From contig NC_067200.1 in the NCBI RefSeq assembly GCF_000699445.3, positions 9,298,450 through 9,362,449 of the forward strand: DNA of 64,000 nucleotides, given 5' to 3'. Made by a program: the position numbers and the translations under genes. This document shows positions 28,536 to 41,804 of the stretch, in pieces; within the stretch, counting starts at the first letter, position 1; each line of letters starts with the position of its first letter. The notes beneath the pieces are model-generated. The model was not told the DNA's origin. It searched no databases and saw nothing but the letters and a program-made list of their open reading frames with translations. This DNA is from Schistosoma haematobium (taxonomy: Eukaryota; Platyhelminthes; Trematoda; Strigeidida; Schistosomatidae).

Positions 28536-30037
28536 GACGATTCGCACGCCCTCTAGCATCAACTCGCACAACTCCACACAACAACTACAACTACGTCTCC
28601 TCGACTAGTCGAACACATACTCACATGCATATCCACAAAGTCCACACGCTCGCGTACACTCACACACAAACACAATCCATCAACAAACACAGCTGCCAGC
28701 AAGACAACTAAACAATCATTTGACTGTTCACTCCCACTGACAGACTACAAGTCACACAAACACGCACTCGCCAATCAACCTGTCAACCGACATGTTCACC
28801 AACACCAGGTCAAGACACACAACATCTGTCACCACAATCCAGTAGAGTCACCGACCAGTCACGAGCACTCAACACAAAGTGCACCAACACAGGTTCGCTT
28901 CACACAACACCGGCTTCTTGCAGTCACGCTCGTCATACTCTCAGACAATTGTAATGAGCAACGATGGTCCACTCCACCACAAGCCCCATTGTGCCGCTTA
29001 CACACAACCGACTCGACCATGAGCACACCTGAAACACTCCACTCAGAACATTCAACACATTGACATACGGCATCACCTGAAATCGACCATGATATCACCA
29101 AGTGTATCGACCATACTGCACACCATCCTGAGAGAACAATACAGAGAGACCAGTGTCTCAGCGCAATCTATGTCCAGCACATTGTTGTTGCGATTCTCTA
29201 CCACATACCATGTGCTCAATACTATCCAGTCTGAAATGATATCTGCCAGTGAGGCACTTTCGACTACATCGCTCGTAGGATAAATCCTAGTAGAAACAAT
29301 GCATTTGTTGGTGACAATGGACGACGAATTGTAGTCACACCACGCTCGTCAACGTCCTCTTCGAATCCTAGTCGACTGAACAACATGATGGTCACTGAGT
29401 ACTCGCATTGAGACAGCACTGTCCTGAAAATTATTGAAGTGTAGACAGTGTGACTTGATCCGTTGTGAATTGGTGTTGGTATCGATCAGTCGGGATCTCG
29501 ACAAGCATCCTCGTGTACACATCACCATATCTGGATGGTAGACACTCGCAATACGAATGAACACTGGAACCGATCAATAAACAATGATTCACGTCTCAGT
29601 CACAAAATCATCGTGAGAATTGTTGACAAGCTGCAGATATTGACAGACATCCGACATGAGATAATGTCGAGTGTTCAACGAATGCATGTGTATTTGTGTA
29701 AATGCATGTGTTTATACTGGGCGTATGCGTGGGTGTGTATGTGTGACTGTCCGGTTATCACTCAATAAATATACCCAGGTGTGGGTGCGTTTTCGCGCAG
29801 GCGAACCTGCACGTTCACGTGTGTGTGTGTGTGTGTGTGTGTGTGACAATGCGTTAGTGTGTACTCTGAAGATGGGTTGTTGAATGAACACGGTGGGTTT
29901 TCCGATTGTCATGCGTTGGTCACGGAGTAGCTGTGTCGATGTACAACATTGACAAATCGTCAGTACGTATGGTGTGGTTGATGGATGTTGTCACAATGTC
30001 GGTATTTTTCTGAGAGTTGTTTGTAGTTTGAAAAGCA

Positions 30038-30110
30038 TGTTTCCGCCCAGGCTCGAACTGGGGACCTTCTGTGTGTTAGACAGACGTGATGACCACTACA
30101 CCACGGAAAC
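30038..30110 (-). tRNA. tRNA-Val (AAC), copy 20
   Basis: Identical gene body. Marker base A; unit 1,569 bp with a 33-nt GT tract, because this unit carries a private 12-bp deletion near 30,690. Confidence 0.95.
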
Positions 30111-31378
30111 GACGATTCGCACGCCCTCTAGCATCAACTCGCACAACTCCACACAACAACTACAACTACGTCTCCTCGACTAGTCGAACACATACTCACA
30201 TGCATATCCACAAAGTCCACACGCTCGCGTACACTCACACACAAACACAATCCATCAACAAACACAGCTGCCAGCAAGACAACTAAACAATCATTTGACT
30301 GTTCACTCCCACTGACAGACTACAAGTCACACAAACACGCATTCGCCAATCAACCTGTCAACCGACATGTTCACCAACACCAGGTCAAGACACACAACAT
30401 CTGTCACCACAATCCAGTAGAGTCACCGACCAGTCACGAGCACTCAACACAAAGTGCACCAACACAGGTTCGCTTCACACAACACCGGCTTCTTGCAGTC
30501 ACGCTCGTCATACTCTCAGACAATTGTAATGAGCAACGATGGTCCACTCCACCACAAGCCCCATTGTGCCGCTTACACACAACCGACTCGACCATGAGCA
30601 CACCTGAAACACTCCACTCAGAACATTCAACACATTGACATACGGCATCACCTGAAATCGACCATGATATCACCAAGTGTATCGACCATCCTGAGAGAAC
30701 AATACAGAGAGACCAGTGTCTCAGCGCAATCTATGTCCAGCACATTGTTGTTGCGATTCTCTACCACATACCATGTGCTCAATACTATCCAGTCTGAAAT
30801 GATATCTGCCAGTGAGGCACTTTCGACTACATCGCTCGTAGGATAAATCCTAGTAGAAACAATGCATTTGTTGGTGACAATGGACGACGAATTGTAGTCA
30901 CACCACGCTCGTCAACGTCCTCTTCGAATCCTAGTCGACTGAACAACATGATGGTCACTGAGTACTCGCATTGAGACAGCACTGTCCTGAAAATTATTGA
31001 AGTGTAGACAGTGTGACTTGATCCGTTGTGAATTGGTGTTGGTATCGATCAGTCGGGATCTCGACAAGCATCCTCGTGTACACATCACCATATCTGGATG
31101 GTAGACACTCGCAATACGAATGAACACTGGAACCGATCAATAAACAATGATTCACGTCTCAGTCACAAAATCATCGTGAGAATTGTTGACAAGCTGCAGA
31201 TATTGACAGACATCCGACATGAGATAATGTCGAGTGTTCAACGAATGCATGTGTATTTGTGTAAATGCATGTGTTTATACTGGGCGTATGCGTGGGTGTG
31301 TATGTGTGACTGTCCGGTTATCACTCAATAAATATACCCAGGTGTGGGTGCGTTTTCGCGCAGGCGAACCTGCACGTT

Positions 31379-31415
<37 letters not shown>

Positions 31416-31606
31416 CAATGCGTTAGTGTGTACTCTGAAGATGGGTTGTTGAATGAACACGGTGGGTTTTCCGATTGTCATGCGTTGGTCACGGAGTAGC
31501 TGTGTCGATGTACAACATTGACAAATCGTCAGTACGTATGGTGTGGTTGATGGATGTTGTCACAATGTCGGTATTTTTCTGAGAGTTGTTTGTAGTTTGA
31601 AAAGCA

Positions 31607-31679
31607 TGTTTCCGCCCAGGCTCGAACTGGGGACCTTCTGTGTGTTAGACAGACGTGATGACCACTACACCACGGAAAC
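31607..31679 (-). tRNA. tRNA-Val (AAC), copy 21
   Basis: Identical gene body. Marker base A; unit 1,575 bp; GT tract 27 nt. Confidence 0.95.
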
Positions 31680-33181
31680 GACGATTCGCACGCCCTCTAG
31701 CATCAACTCGCACAACTCCACACAACAACTACAACTACGTCTCCTCGACTAGTCGAACACATACTCACATGCATATCCACAAAGTCCACACGCTCGCGTA
31801 CACTCACACACAAACACAATCCATCAACAAACACAGCTGCCAGCAAGACAACTAAACAATCATTTGACTGTTCACTCCCACTGACAGACTACAAGTCACA
31901 CAAACACGCATTCGCCAATCAACCTGTCAACCGACATGTTCACCAACACCAGGTCAAGACACACAACATCTGTCACCACAATCCAGTAGAGTCACCGACC
32001 AGTCACGAGCACTCAACACAAAGTGCACCAACACAGGTTCGCTTCACACAACACCGGCTTCTTGCAGTCACGCTCGTCATACTCTCAGACAATTGTAATG
32101 AGCAACGATGGTCCACTCCACCACAAGCCCCATTGTGCCGCTTACACACAACCGACTCGACCATGAGCACACCTGAAACACTCCACTCAGAACATTCAAC
32201 ACATTGACATACGGCATCACCTGAAATCGACCATGATATCACCAAGTGTATCGACCATACTGCACACCATCCTGAGAGAACAATACAGAGAGACCAGTGT
32301 CTCAGCGCAATCTATGTCCAGCACATTGTTGTTGCGATTCTCTACCACATACCATGTGCTCAATACTATCCAGTCTGAAATGATATCTGCCAGTGAGGCA
32401 CTTTCGACTACATCGCTCGTAGGATAAATCCTAGTAGAAACAATGCATTTGTTGGTGACAATGGACGACGAATTGTAGTCACACCACGCTCGTCAACGTC
32501 CTCTTCGAATCCTAGTCGACTGAACAACATGATGGTCACTGAGTACTCGCATTGAGACAGCACTGTCCTGAAAATTATTGAAGTGTAGACAGTGTGACTT
32601 GATCCGTTGTGAATTGGTGTTGGTATCGATCAGTCGGGATCTCGACAAGCATCCTCGTGTACACATCACCATATCTGGATGGTAGACACTCGCAATACGA
32701 ATGAACACTGGAACCGATCAATAAACAATGATTCACGTCTCAGTCACAAAATCATCGTGAGAATTGTTGACAAGCTGCAGATATTGACAGACATCCGACA
32801 TGAGATAATGTCGAGTGTTCAACGAATGCATGTGTATTTGTGTAAATGCATGTGTTTATACTGGGCGTATGCGTGGGTGTGTATGTGTGACTGTCCGGTT
32901 ATCACTCAATAAATATACCCAGGTGTGGGTGCGTTTTCGCGCAGGCGAACCTGCACGTTCACGTGTGTGTGTGTGTGTGTGTGTGTGTGACAATGCGTTA
33001 GTGTGTACTCTGAAGATGGGTTGTTGAATGAACACGGTGGGTTTTCCGATTGTCATGCGTTGGTCACGGAGTAGCTGTGTCGATGTACAACATTGACAAA
33101 TCGTCAGTACGTATGGTGTGGTTGATGGATGTTGTCACAATGTCGGTATTTTTCTGAGAGTTGTTTGTAGTTTGAAAAGCA

Positions 33182-33254
33182 TGTTTCCGCCCAGGCTCGA
33201 ACTGGGGACCTTCTGTGTGTTAGACAGACGTGATGACCACTACACCACGGAAAC
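33182..33254 (-). tRNA. tRNA-Val (AAC), copy 22
   Basis: Identical gene body. Marker base A; unit 1,573 bp; GT tract 25 nt. Confidence 0.95.
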
Positions 33255-34754
33255 GACGATTCGCACGCCCTCTAGCATCAACTCGCACAACTCCACACAA
33301 CAACTACAACTACGTCTCCTCGACTAGTCGAACACATACTCACATGCATATCCACAAAGTCCACACGCTCGCGTACACTCACACACAAACACAATCCATC
33401 AACAAACACAGCTGCCAGCAAGACAACTAAACAATCATTTGACTGTTCACTCCCACTGACAGACTACAAGTCACACAAACACGCATTCGCCAATCAACCT
33501 GTCAACCGACATGTTCACCAACACCAGGTCAAGACACACAACATCTGTCACCACAATCCAGTAGAGTCACCGACCAGTCACGAGCACTCAACACAAAGTG
33601 CACCAACACAGGTTCGCTTCACACAACACCGGCTTCTTGCAGTCACGCTCGTCATACTCTCAGACAATTGTAATGAGCAACGATGGTCCACTCCACCACA
33701 AGCCCCATTGTGCCGCTTACACACAACCGACTCGACCATGAGCACACCTGAAACACTCCACTCAGAACATTCAACACATTGACATACGGCATCACCTGAA
33801 ATCGACCATGATATCACCAAGTGTATCGACCATACTGCACACCATCCTGAGAGAACAATACAGAGAGACCAGTGTCTCAGCGCAATCTATGTCCAGCACA
33901 TTGTTGTTGCGATTCTCTACCACATACCATGTGCTCAATACTATCCAGTCTGAAATGATATCTGCCAGTGAGGCACTTTCGACTACATCGCTCGTAGGAT
34001 AAATCCTAGTAGAAACAATGCATTTGTTGGTGACAATGGACGACGAATTGTAGTCACACCACGCTCGTCAACGTCCTCTTCGAATCCTAGTCGACTGAAC
34101 AACATGATGGTCACTGAGTACTCGCATTGAGACAGCACTGTCCTGAAAATTATTGAAGTGTAGACAGTGTGACTTGATCCGTTGTGAATTGGTGTTGGTA
34201 TCGATCAGTCGGGATCTCGACAAGCATCCTCGTGTACACATCACCATATCTGGATGGTAGACACTCGCAATACGAATGAACACTGGAACCGATCAATAAA
34301 CAATGATTCACGTCTCAGTCACAAAATCATCGTGAGAATTGTTGACAAGCTGCAGATATTGACAGACATCCGACATGAGATAATGTCGAGTGTTCAACGA
34401 ATGCATGTGTATTTGTGTAAATGCATGTGTTTATACTGGGCGTATGCGTGGGTGTGTATGTGTGACTGTCCGGTTATCACTCAATAAATATACCCAGGTG
34501 TGGGTGCGTTTTCGCGCAGGCGAACCTGCACGTTCACGTGTGTGTGTGTGTGTGTGTGTGTGACAATGCGTTAGTGTGTACTCTGAAGATGGGTTGTTGA
34601 ATGAACACGGTGGGTTTTCCGATTGTCATGCGTTGGTCACGGAGTAGCTGTGTCGATGTACAACATTGACAAATCGTCAGTACGTATGGTGTGGTTGATG
34701 GATGTTGTCACAATGTCGGTATTTTTCTGAGAGTTGTTTGTAGTTTGAAAAGCA

Positions 34755-34827
34755 TGTTTCCGCCCAGGCTCGAACTGGGGACCTTCTGTGTGTTAGACAG
34801 ACGTGATGACCACTACACCACGGAAAC
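34755..34827 (-). tRNA. tRNA-Val (AAC), copy 23
   Basis: Identical gene body. Marker base A; unit 1,577 bp; GT tract 29 nt. Confidence 0.95.
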
Positions 34828-36107
34828 GACGATTCGCACGCCCTCTAGCATCAACTCGCACAACTCCACACAACAACTACAACTACGTCTCCTCGACTAG
34901 TCGAACACATACTCACATGCATATCCACAAAGTCCACACGCTCGCGTACACTCACACACAAACACAATCCATCAACAAACACAGCTGCCAGCAAGACAAC
35001 TAAACAATCATTTGACTGTTCACTCCCACTGACAGACTACAAGTCACACAAACACGCATTCGCCAATCAACCTGTCAACCGACATGTTCACCAACACCAG
35101 GTCAAGACACACAACATCTGTCACCACAATCCAGTAGAGTCACCGACCAGTCACGAGCACTCAACACAAAGTGCACCAACACAGGTTCGCTTCACACAAC
35201 ACCGGCTTCTTGCAGTCACGCTCGTCATACTCTCAGACAATTGTAATGAGCAACGATGGTCCACTCCACCACAAGCCCCATTGTGCCGCTTACACACAAC
35301 CGACTCGACCATGAGCACACCTGAAACACTCCACTCAGAACATTCAACACATTGACATACGGCATCACCTGAAATCGACCATGATATCACCAAGTGTATC
35401 GACCATACTGCACACCATCCTGAGAGAACAATACAGAGAGACCAGTGTCTCAGCGCAATCTATGTCCAGCACATTGTTGTTGCGATTCTCTACCACATAC
35501 CATGTGCTCAATACTATCCAGTCTGAAATGATATCTGCCAGTGAGGCACTTTCGACTACATCGCTCGTAGGATAAATCCTAGTAGAAACAATGCATTTGT
35601 TGGTGACAATGGACGACGAATTGTAGTCACACCACGCTCGTCAACGTCCTCTTCGAATCCTAGTCGACTGAACAACATGATGGTCACTGAGTACTCGCAT
35701 TGAGACAGCACTGTCCTGAAAATTATTGAAGTGTAGACAGTGTGACTTGATCCGTTGTGAATTGGTGTTGGTATCGATCAGTCGGGATCTCGACAAGCAT
35801 CCTCGTGTACACATCACCATATCTGGATGGTAGACACTCGCAATACGAATGAACACTGGAACCGATCAATAAACAATGATTCACGTCTCAGTCACAAAAT
35901 CATCGTGAGAATTGTTGACAAGCTGCAGATATTGACAGACATCCGACATGAGATAATGTCGAGTGTTCAACGAATGCATGTGTATTTGTGTAAATGCATG
36001 TGTTTATACTGGGCGTATGCGTGGGTGTGTATGTGTGACTGTCCGGTTATCACTCAATAAATATACCCAGGTGTGGGTGCGTTTTCGCGCAGGCGAACCT
36101 GCACGTT

Positions 36108-36139
<32 letters not shown>

Positions 36140-36331
36140 ACAATGCGTTAGTGTGTACTCTGAAGATGGGTTGTTGAATGAACACGGTGGGTTTTCCGAT
36201 TGTCATGCGTTGGTCACGGAGTAGCTGTGTCGATGTACAACATTGACAAATCGTCAGTACGTATGGTGTGGTTGATGGATGTTGTCACAATGTCGGTATT
36301 TTTCTGAGAGTTGTTTGTAGTTTGAAAAGCA

Positions 36332-36404
36332 TGTTTCCGCCCAGGCTCGAACTGGGGACCTTCTGTGTGTTAGACAGACGTGATGACCACTACACCACGG
36401 AAAC
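36332..36404 (-). tRNA. tRNA-Val (AAC), copy 24
   Basis: Identical gene body. Marker base A; unit 1,571 bp; GT tract 23 nt. Confidence 0.95.
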
Positions 36405-37902
36405 GACGATTCGCACGCCCTCTAGCATCAACTCGCACAACTCCACACAACAACTACAACTACGTCTCCTCGACTAGTCGAACACATACTCACATGCATA
36501 TCCACAAAGTCCACACGCTCGCGTACACTCACACACAAACACAATCCATCAACAAACACAGCTGCCAGCAAGACAACTAAACAATCATTTGACTGTTCAC
36601 TCCCACTGACAGACTACAAGTCACACAAACACGCATTCGCCAATCAACCTGTCAACCGACATGTTCACCAACACCAGGTCAAGACACACAACATCTGTCA
36701 CCACAATCCAGTAGAGTCACCGACCAGTCACGAGCACTCAACACAAAGTGCACCAACACAGGTTCGCTTCACACAACACCGGCTTCTTGCAGTCACGCTC
36801 GTCATACTCTCAGACAATTGTAATGAGCAACGATGGTCCACTCCACCACAAGCCCCATTGTGCCGCTTACACACAACCGACTCGACCATGAGCACACCTG
36901 AAACACTCCACTCAGAACATTCAACACATTGACATACGGCATCACCTGAAATCGACCATGATATCACCAAGTGTATCGACCATACTGCACACCATCCTGA
37001 GAGAACAATACAGAGAGACCAGTGTCTCAGCGCAATCTATGTCCAGCACATTGTTGTTGCGATTCTCTACCACATACCATGTGCTCAATACTATCCAGTC
37101 TGAAATGATATCTGCCAGTGAGGCACTTTCGACTACATCGCTCGTAGGATAAATCCTAGTAGAAACAATGCATTTGTTGGTGACAATGGACGACGAATTG
37201 TAGTCACACCACGCTCGTCAACGTCCTCTTCGAATCCTAGTCGACTGAACAACATGATGGTCACTGAGTACTCGCATTGAGACAGCACTGTCCTGAAAAT
37301 TATTGAAGTGTAGACAGTGTGACTTGATCCGTTGTGAATTGGTGTTGGTATCGATCAGTCGGGATCTCGACAAGCATCCTCGTGTACACATCACCATATC
37401 TGGATGGTAGACACTCGCAATACGAATGAACACTGGAACCGATCAATAAACAATGATTCACGTCTCAGTCACAAAATCATCGTGAGAATTGTTGACAAGC
37501 TGCAGATATTGACAGACATCCGACATGAGATAATGTCGAGTGTTCAACGAATGCATGTGTATTTGTGTAAATGCATGTGTTTATACTGGGCGTATGCGTG
37601 GGTGTGTATGTGTGACTGTCCGGTTATCACTCAATAAATATACCCAGGTGTGGGTGCGTTTTCGCGCAGGCGAACCTGCACGTTCACGTGTGTGTGTGTG
37701 TGTGTGTGTGACAATGCGTTAGTGTGTACTCTGAAGATGGGTTGTTGAATGAACACGGTGGGTTTTCCGATTGTCATGCGTTGGTCACGGAGTAGCTGTG
37801 TCGATGTACAACATTGACAAATCGTCAGTACGTATGGTGTGGTTGATGGATGTTGTCACAATGTCGGTATTTTTCTGAGAGTTGTTTGTAGTTTGAAAAG
37901 CA

Positions 37903-37975
37903 TGTTTCCGCCCAGGCTCGAACTGGGGACCTTCTGTGTGTTAGACAGACGTGATGACCACTACACCACGGAAAC
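37903..37975 (-). tRNA. tRNA-Val (AAC), copy 25
   Basis: Identical gene body. Marker base A; unit 1,567 bp; GT tract 19 nt. Confidence 0.95.
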
Positions 37976-39469
37976 GACGATTCGCACGCCCTCTAGCATC
38001 AACTCGCACAACTCCACACAACAACTACAACTACGTCTCCTCGACTAGTCGAACACATACTCACATGCATATCCACAAAGTCCACACGCTCGCGTACACT
38101 CACACACAAACACAATCCATCAACAAACACAGCTGCCAGCAAGACAACTAAACAATCATTTGACTGTTCACTCCCACTGACAGACTACAAGTCACACAAA
38201 CACGCATTCGCCAATCAACCTGTCAACCGACATGTTCACCAACACCAGGTCAAGACACACAACATCTGTCACCACAATCCAGTAGAGTCACCGACCAGTC
38301 ACGAGCACTCAACACAAAGTGCACCAACACAGGTTCGCTTCACACAACACCGGCTTCTTGCAGTCACGCTCGTCATACTCTCAGACAATTGTAATGAGCA
38401 ACGATGGTCCACTCCACCACAAGCCCCATTGTGCCGCTTACACACAACCGACTCGACCATGAGCACACCTGAAACACTCCACTCAGAACATTCAACACAT
38501 TGACATACGGCATCACCTGAAATCGACCATGATATCACCAAGTGTATCGACCATACTGCACACCATCCTGAGAGAACAATACAGAGAGACCAGTGTCTCA
38601 GCGCAATCTATGTCCAGCACATTGTTGTTGCGATTCTCTACCACATACCATGTGCTCAATACTATCCAGTCTGAAATGATATCTGCCAGTGAGGCACTTT
38701 CGACTACATCGCTCGTAGGATAAATCCTAGTAGAAACAATGCATTTGTTGGTGACAATGGACGACGAATTGTAGTCACACCACGCTCGTCAACGTCCTCT
38801 TCGAATCCTAGTCGACTGAACAACATGATGGTCACTGAGTACTCGCATTGAGACAGCACTGTCCTGAAAATTATTGAAGTGTAGACAGTGTGACTTGATC
38901 CGTTGTGAATTGGTGTTGGTATCGATCAGTCGGGATCTCGACAAGCATCCTCGTGTACACATCACCATATCTGGATGGTAGACACTCGCAATACGAATGA
39001 ACACTGGAACCGATCAATAAACAATGATTCACGTCTCAGTCACAAAATCATCGTGAGAATTGTTGACAAGCTGCAGATATTGACAGACATCCGACATGAG
39101 ATAATGTCGAGTGTTCAACGAATGCATGTGTATTTGTGTAAATGCATGTGTTTATACTGGGCGTATGCGTGGGTGTGTATGTGTGACTGTCCGGTTATCA
39201 CTCAATAAATATACCCAGGTGTGGGTGCGTTTTCGCGCAGGCGAACCTGCACGTTCACGTGTGTGTGTGTGTGTGTGACAATGCGTTAGTGTGTACTCTG
39301 AAGATGGGTTGTTGAATGAACACGGTGGGTTTTCCGATTGTCATGCGTTGGTCACGGAGTAGCTGTGTCGATGTACAACATTGACAAATCGTCAGTACGT
39401 ATGGTGTGGTTGATGGATGTTGTCACAATGTCGGTATTTTTCTGAGAGTTGTTTGTAGTTTGAAAAGCA

Positions 39470-39542
39470 TGTTTCCGCCCAGGCTCGAACTGGGGACCTT
39501 CTGTGTGTTAGACAGACGTGATGACCACTACACCACGGAAAC
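39470..39542 (-). tRNA. tRNA-Val (AAC), copy 26
   Basis: Identical gene body. Marker base C; unit 1,562 bp, the shortest interval, with the shortest GT tract (15 nt). Confidence 0.95.
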
Positions 39543-40825
39543 GACGATTCGCACGCCCTCTCGCATCAACTCGCACAACTCCACACAACAACTACAACTA
39601 CGTCTCCTCGACTAGTCGAACACATACTCACATGCATATCCACAAAGTCCACACGCTCGCGTACACTCACACACAAACACAATCCATCAACAAACACAGC
39701 TGCCAGCAAGACAACTAAACAATCATTTGACTGTTCACTCCCACTGACAGACTACAAGTCACACAAACACGCATTCGCCAATCAACCTGTCAACCGACAT
39801 GTTCACCAACACCAGGTCAAGACACACAACATCTGTCACCACAATCCAGTAGAGTCACCGACCAGTCACGAGCACTCAACACAAAGTGCACCAACACAGG
39901 TTCGCTTCACACAACACCGGCTTCTTGCAGTCACGCTCGTCATACTCTCAGACAATTGTAATGAGCAACGATGGTCCACTCCACCACAAGCCCCATTGTG
40001 CCGCTTACACACAACCGACTCGACCATGAGCACACCTGAAACACTCCACTCAGAACATTCAACACATTGACATACGGCATCACCTGAAATCGACCATGAT
40101 ATCACCAAGTGTATCGACCATACTGCACACCATCCTGAGAGAACAATACAGAGAGACCAGTGTCTCAGCGCAATCTATGTCCAGCACATTGTTGTTGCGA
40201 TTCTCTACCACATACCATGTGCTCAATACTATCCAGTCTGAAATGATATCTGCCAGTGAGGCACTTTCGACTACATCGCTCGTAGGATAAATCCTAGTAG
40301 AAACAATGCATTTGTTGGTGACAATGGACGACGAGTTGTAGTCACACCACGCTCGTCAACGTCCTCTTCGAATCCTAGTCGACTGAACAATATGATGGTC
40401 ACTGAGTACTCGCATTGAGACAGCACTGTCCTGAAAATTATTGAAGTGTAGACAGTGTGACTTGATCCGTTGTGAATTAGTGTTGGTATCGATCAGTCGG
40501 GATCTCGACAAGCATCCTCGTGTACACATCACCATATCTGGATGGTCGACACTCGCAATACGAATGAACACTGGAACCGATCAATAAACAATGATTCACG
40601 TCTCAGTCACAAAATCATCGTGAGAATTGTTGACAAGCTGCAGATATTGACAGACATCCGACATGAGATAATGTCGAGTGTTCAACGAATGCATGTGTAT
40701 TTGTGTAAATGCATGTGTTTATACTGGGCGTATGCGTGGGTGTGTATGTGTGACTGTCCGGTTATCACTCAATAAATATACCCAGGTGTGGGTGCGTTTT
40801 CGCGCAGGCGAACCTGCACGTTCAC

Positions 40826-40840
40826 GTGTGTGTGTGTGTG
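40826..40840. repeat. GT microsatellite, shortest array instance
   Basis: Only 15 nt in the last full unit, at the array edge. Confidence 0.97.
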
Positions 40841-41031
40841 ACAATGCGTTAGTGTGTACTCTGAAGATGGGTTGTTGAATGACACGGTGGGTTTTCCGAT
40901 TGTCATGCGTTGGTCACGGAGTAGCTGTGTCGATGTACAACATTGACAAATCGTCAGTACGTATGGTGTGGTTGATGGATGTTGTCACAATGTCGGTATT
41001 TTTCTGAGAGTTGTTTGTAGTTTGAAAAGCA

Positions 41032-41105
41032 TGTTTCCGCCCAGGCTCGAACTGGGGACCTTCTGTGTGTTAGACAGACGTGATGTACCACTACACTACG
41101 GAAAC
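41032..41105 (-). tRNA. tRNA-Val (AAC), divergent edge copy 27
   Basis: This last copy is 74 nt. Anticodon arm, T arm, acceptor stem, discriminator A and T4 terminator match the array. The 5' side differs: position 9 is A instead of G, giving box A TAGTGTAGTGG as in most animal tRNA-Val genes, and the D loop has one extra base (GGTACATCAC against GGTCATCAC). The D stem GTG/CAC still pairs, so the gene may work. Its 5' flank soon turns into non-array sequence. It is either the least homogenised edge copy or the ancestral single gene from which the unit grew. Confidence 0.88.
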
Positions 41106-41121
41106 ACGTTGCGCACGCTCT

Positions 41122-41730
41122 TTTTTTCTGTTAATTATTTTTTTTGGCTTTGATTATTCGAATTTTTCAATAGAATCTTGTTTGCTATTTTATTTTTTCG
41201 TATTTGATTTAGTAAACGTAATTTGGTAACTTTCTTTCAATTTTACAGTGAATTATTTTATGATGAAAAGTTGTTATTAGCAACCTGTCATTAAAGTTTA
41301 CATCACTATTGCTCAAATGAAATGACAAATTAATGATCCTGTGTGTATCGAATATGGATTAAATAACAGTGATGAAGACAAGATTATGCTTGAGTAAACT
41401 AACAATATATTCAATTATATAACGCAATATTAAGAATAATATATGATGAATAAATGCATACATTGAGTAATAAAGTTCAAAGATACAAGAAATAAATATG
41501 AGTTATCGTTTTTTTCACTGGAATAAAACATCCAGAAGAATGATAATGAGGTTATGTAATATCAAGATATTGTAAAAAACAAAACCAGTTAGTGCACATC
41601 AAACACACGCTTATCAGTGCTACACAAATTGATATGTGTGATACATACATGATTGGAGAAAATAAACTATTATGCACGTAGGTTATTGTGATAATTCTGT
41701 GCTGATGAATGAATGGAAATAAAAATACAT
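41122..41730. other. AT-rich spacer between the array edge and the TMX3-like stop codon
   Basis: AT-rich sequence with T-runs after 41,121. It should contain the 3' untranslated region of the minus-strand TMX3-like gene. No AATAAA lies close downstream of that stop on the minus strand; the first one I see corresponds to plus-strand 41,188-41,193, about 540 nt away. No other gene is recognised. Confidence 0.6.
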
Positions 41731-41804
41731 TTATGCTTGTTTCTTTAATTTCGCACGCGAATCTTCAATTCTTTTCTTTAATTCATCCTCTGAATAAACA
41801 GGAC
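41731..41804 (-). CDS. TMX3: TMX3-like terminal coding exon g
   Basis: After the acceptor ATACAG, the bases GT complete a Gly codon from exon f. Then come 23 codons, charged and probably helical (PVYSEDELKKRIEDS and on), ending LKKQA and a TAA stop. The K-K-x-x ending fits di-lysine ER retrieval, as in human TMX3, which ends KKKD. The stop lies about 630 bp from the tRNA array edge. Confidence 0.82.

Larger units (their letters stand above)
1..41121. repeat. Tandem array of a ~1.58-kb unit, each with one tRNA-Val(AAC) gene
   Basis: Twenty-six consecutive tRNA-to-tRNA intervals of 1,562-1,585 bp (mean about 1,576) repeat the same sequence at near identity. The window opens inside a unit, so the array continues to the left. 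On the right, homology stops just past the last tRNA: some 15 bases of the unit can still be aligned after 41,105 and then AT-rich unrelated sequence begins. Subtracting the GT microsatellite leaves 1,547-1,549 bp in every unit except one (1,536 bp, a 12-bp deletion). Variation is a handful of single-base differences shared among subsets of units. Homogenisation of this degree is what unequal crossing-over or gene conversion produces in rDNA-like arrays; that mechanism is inferred. No protein gene is supported inside. Confidence 0.97.

Noticed and set aside
1..41121. CRISPR-like or protein-repeat interpretation of the array
   Set aside because: The unit is 1.58 kb with no short repeat/spacer pattern and no long frame, and the embedded gene is a tRNA.
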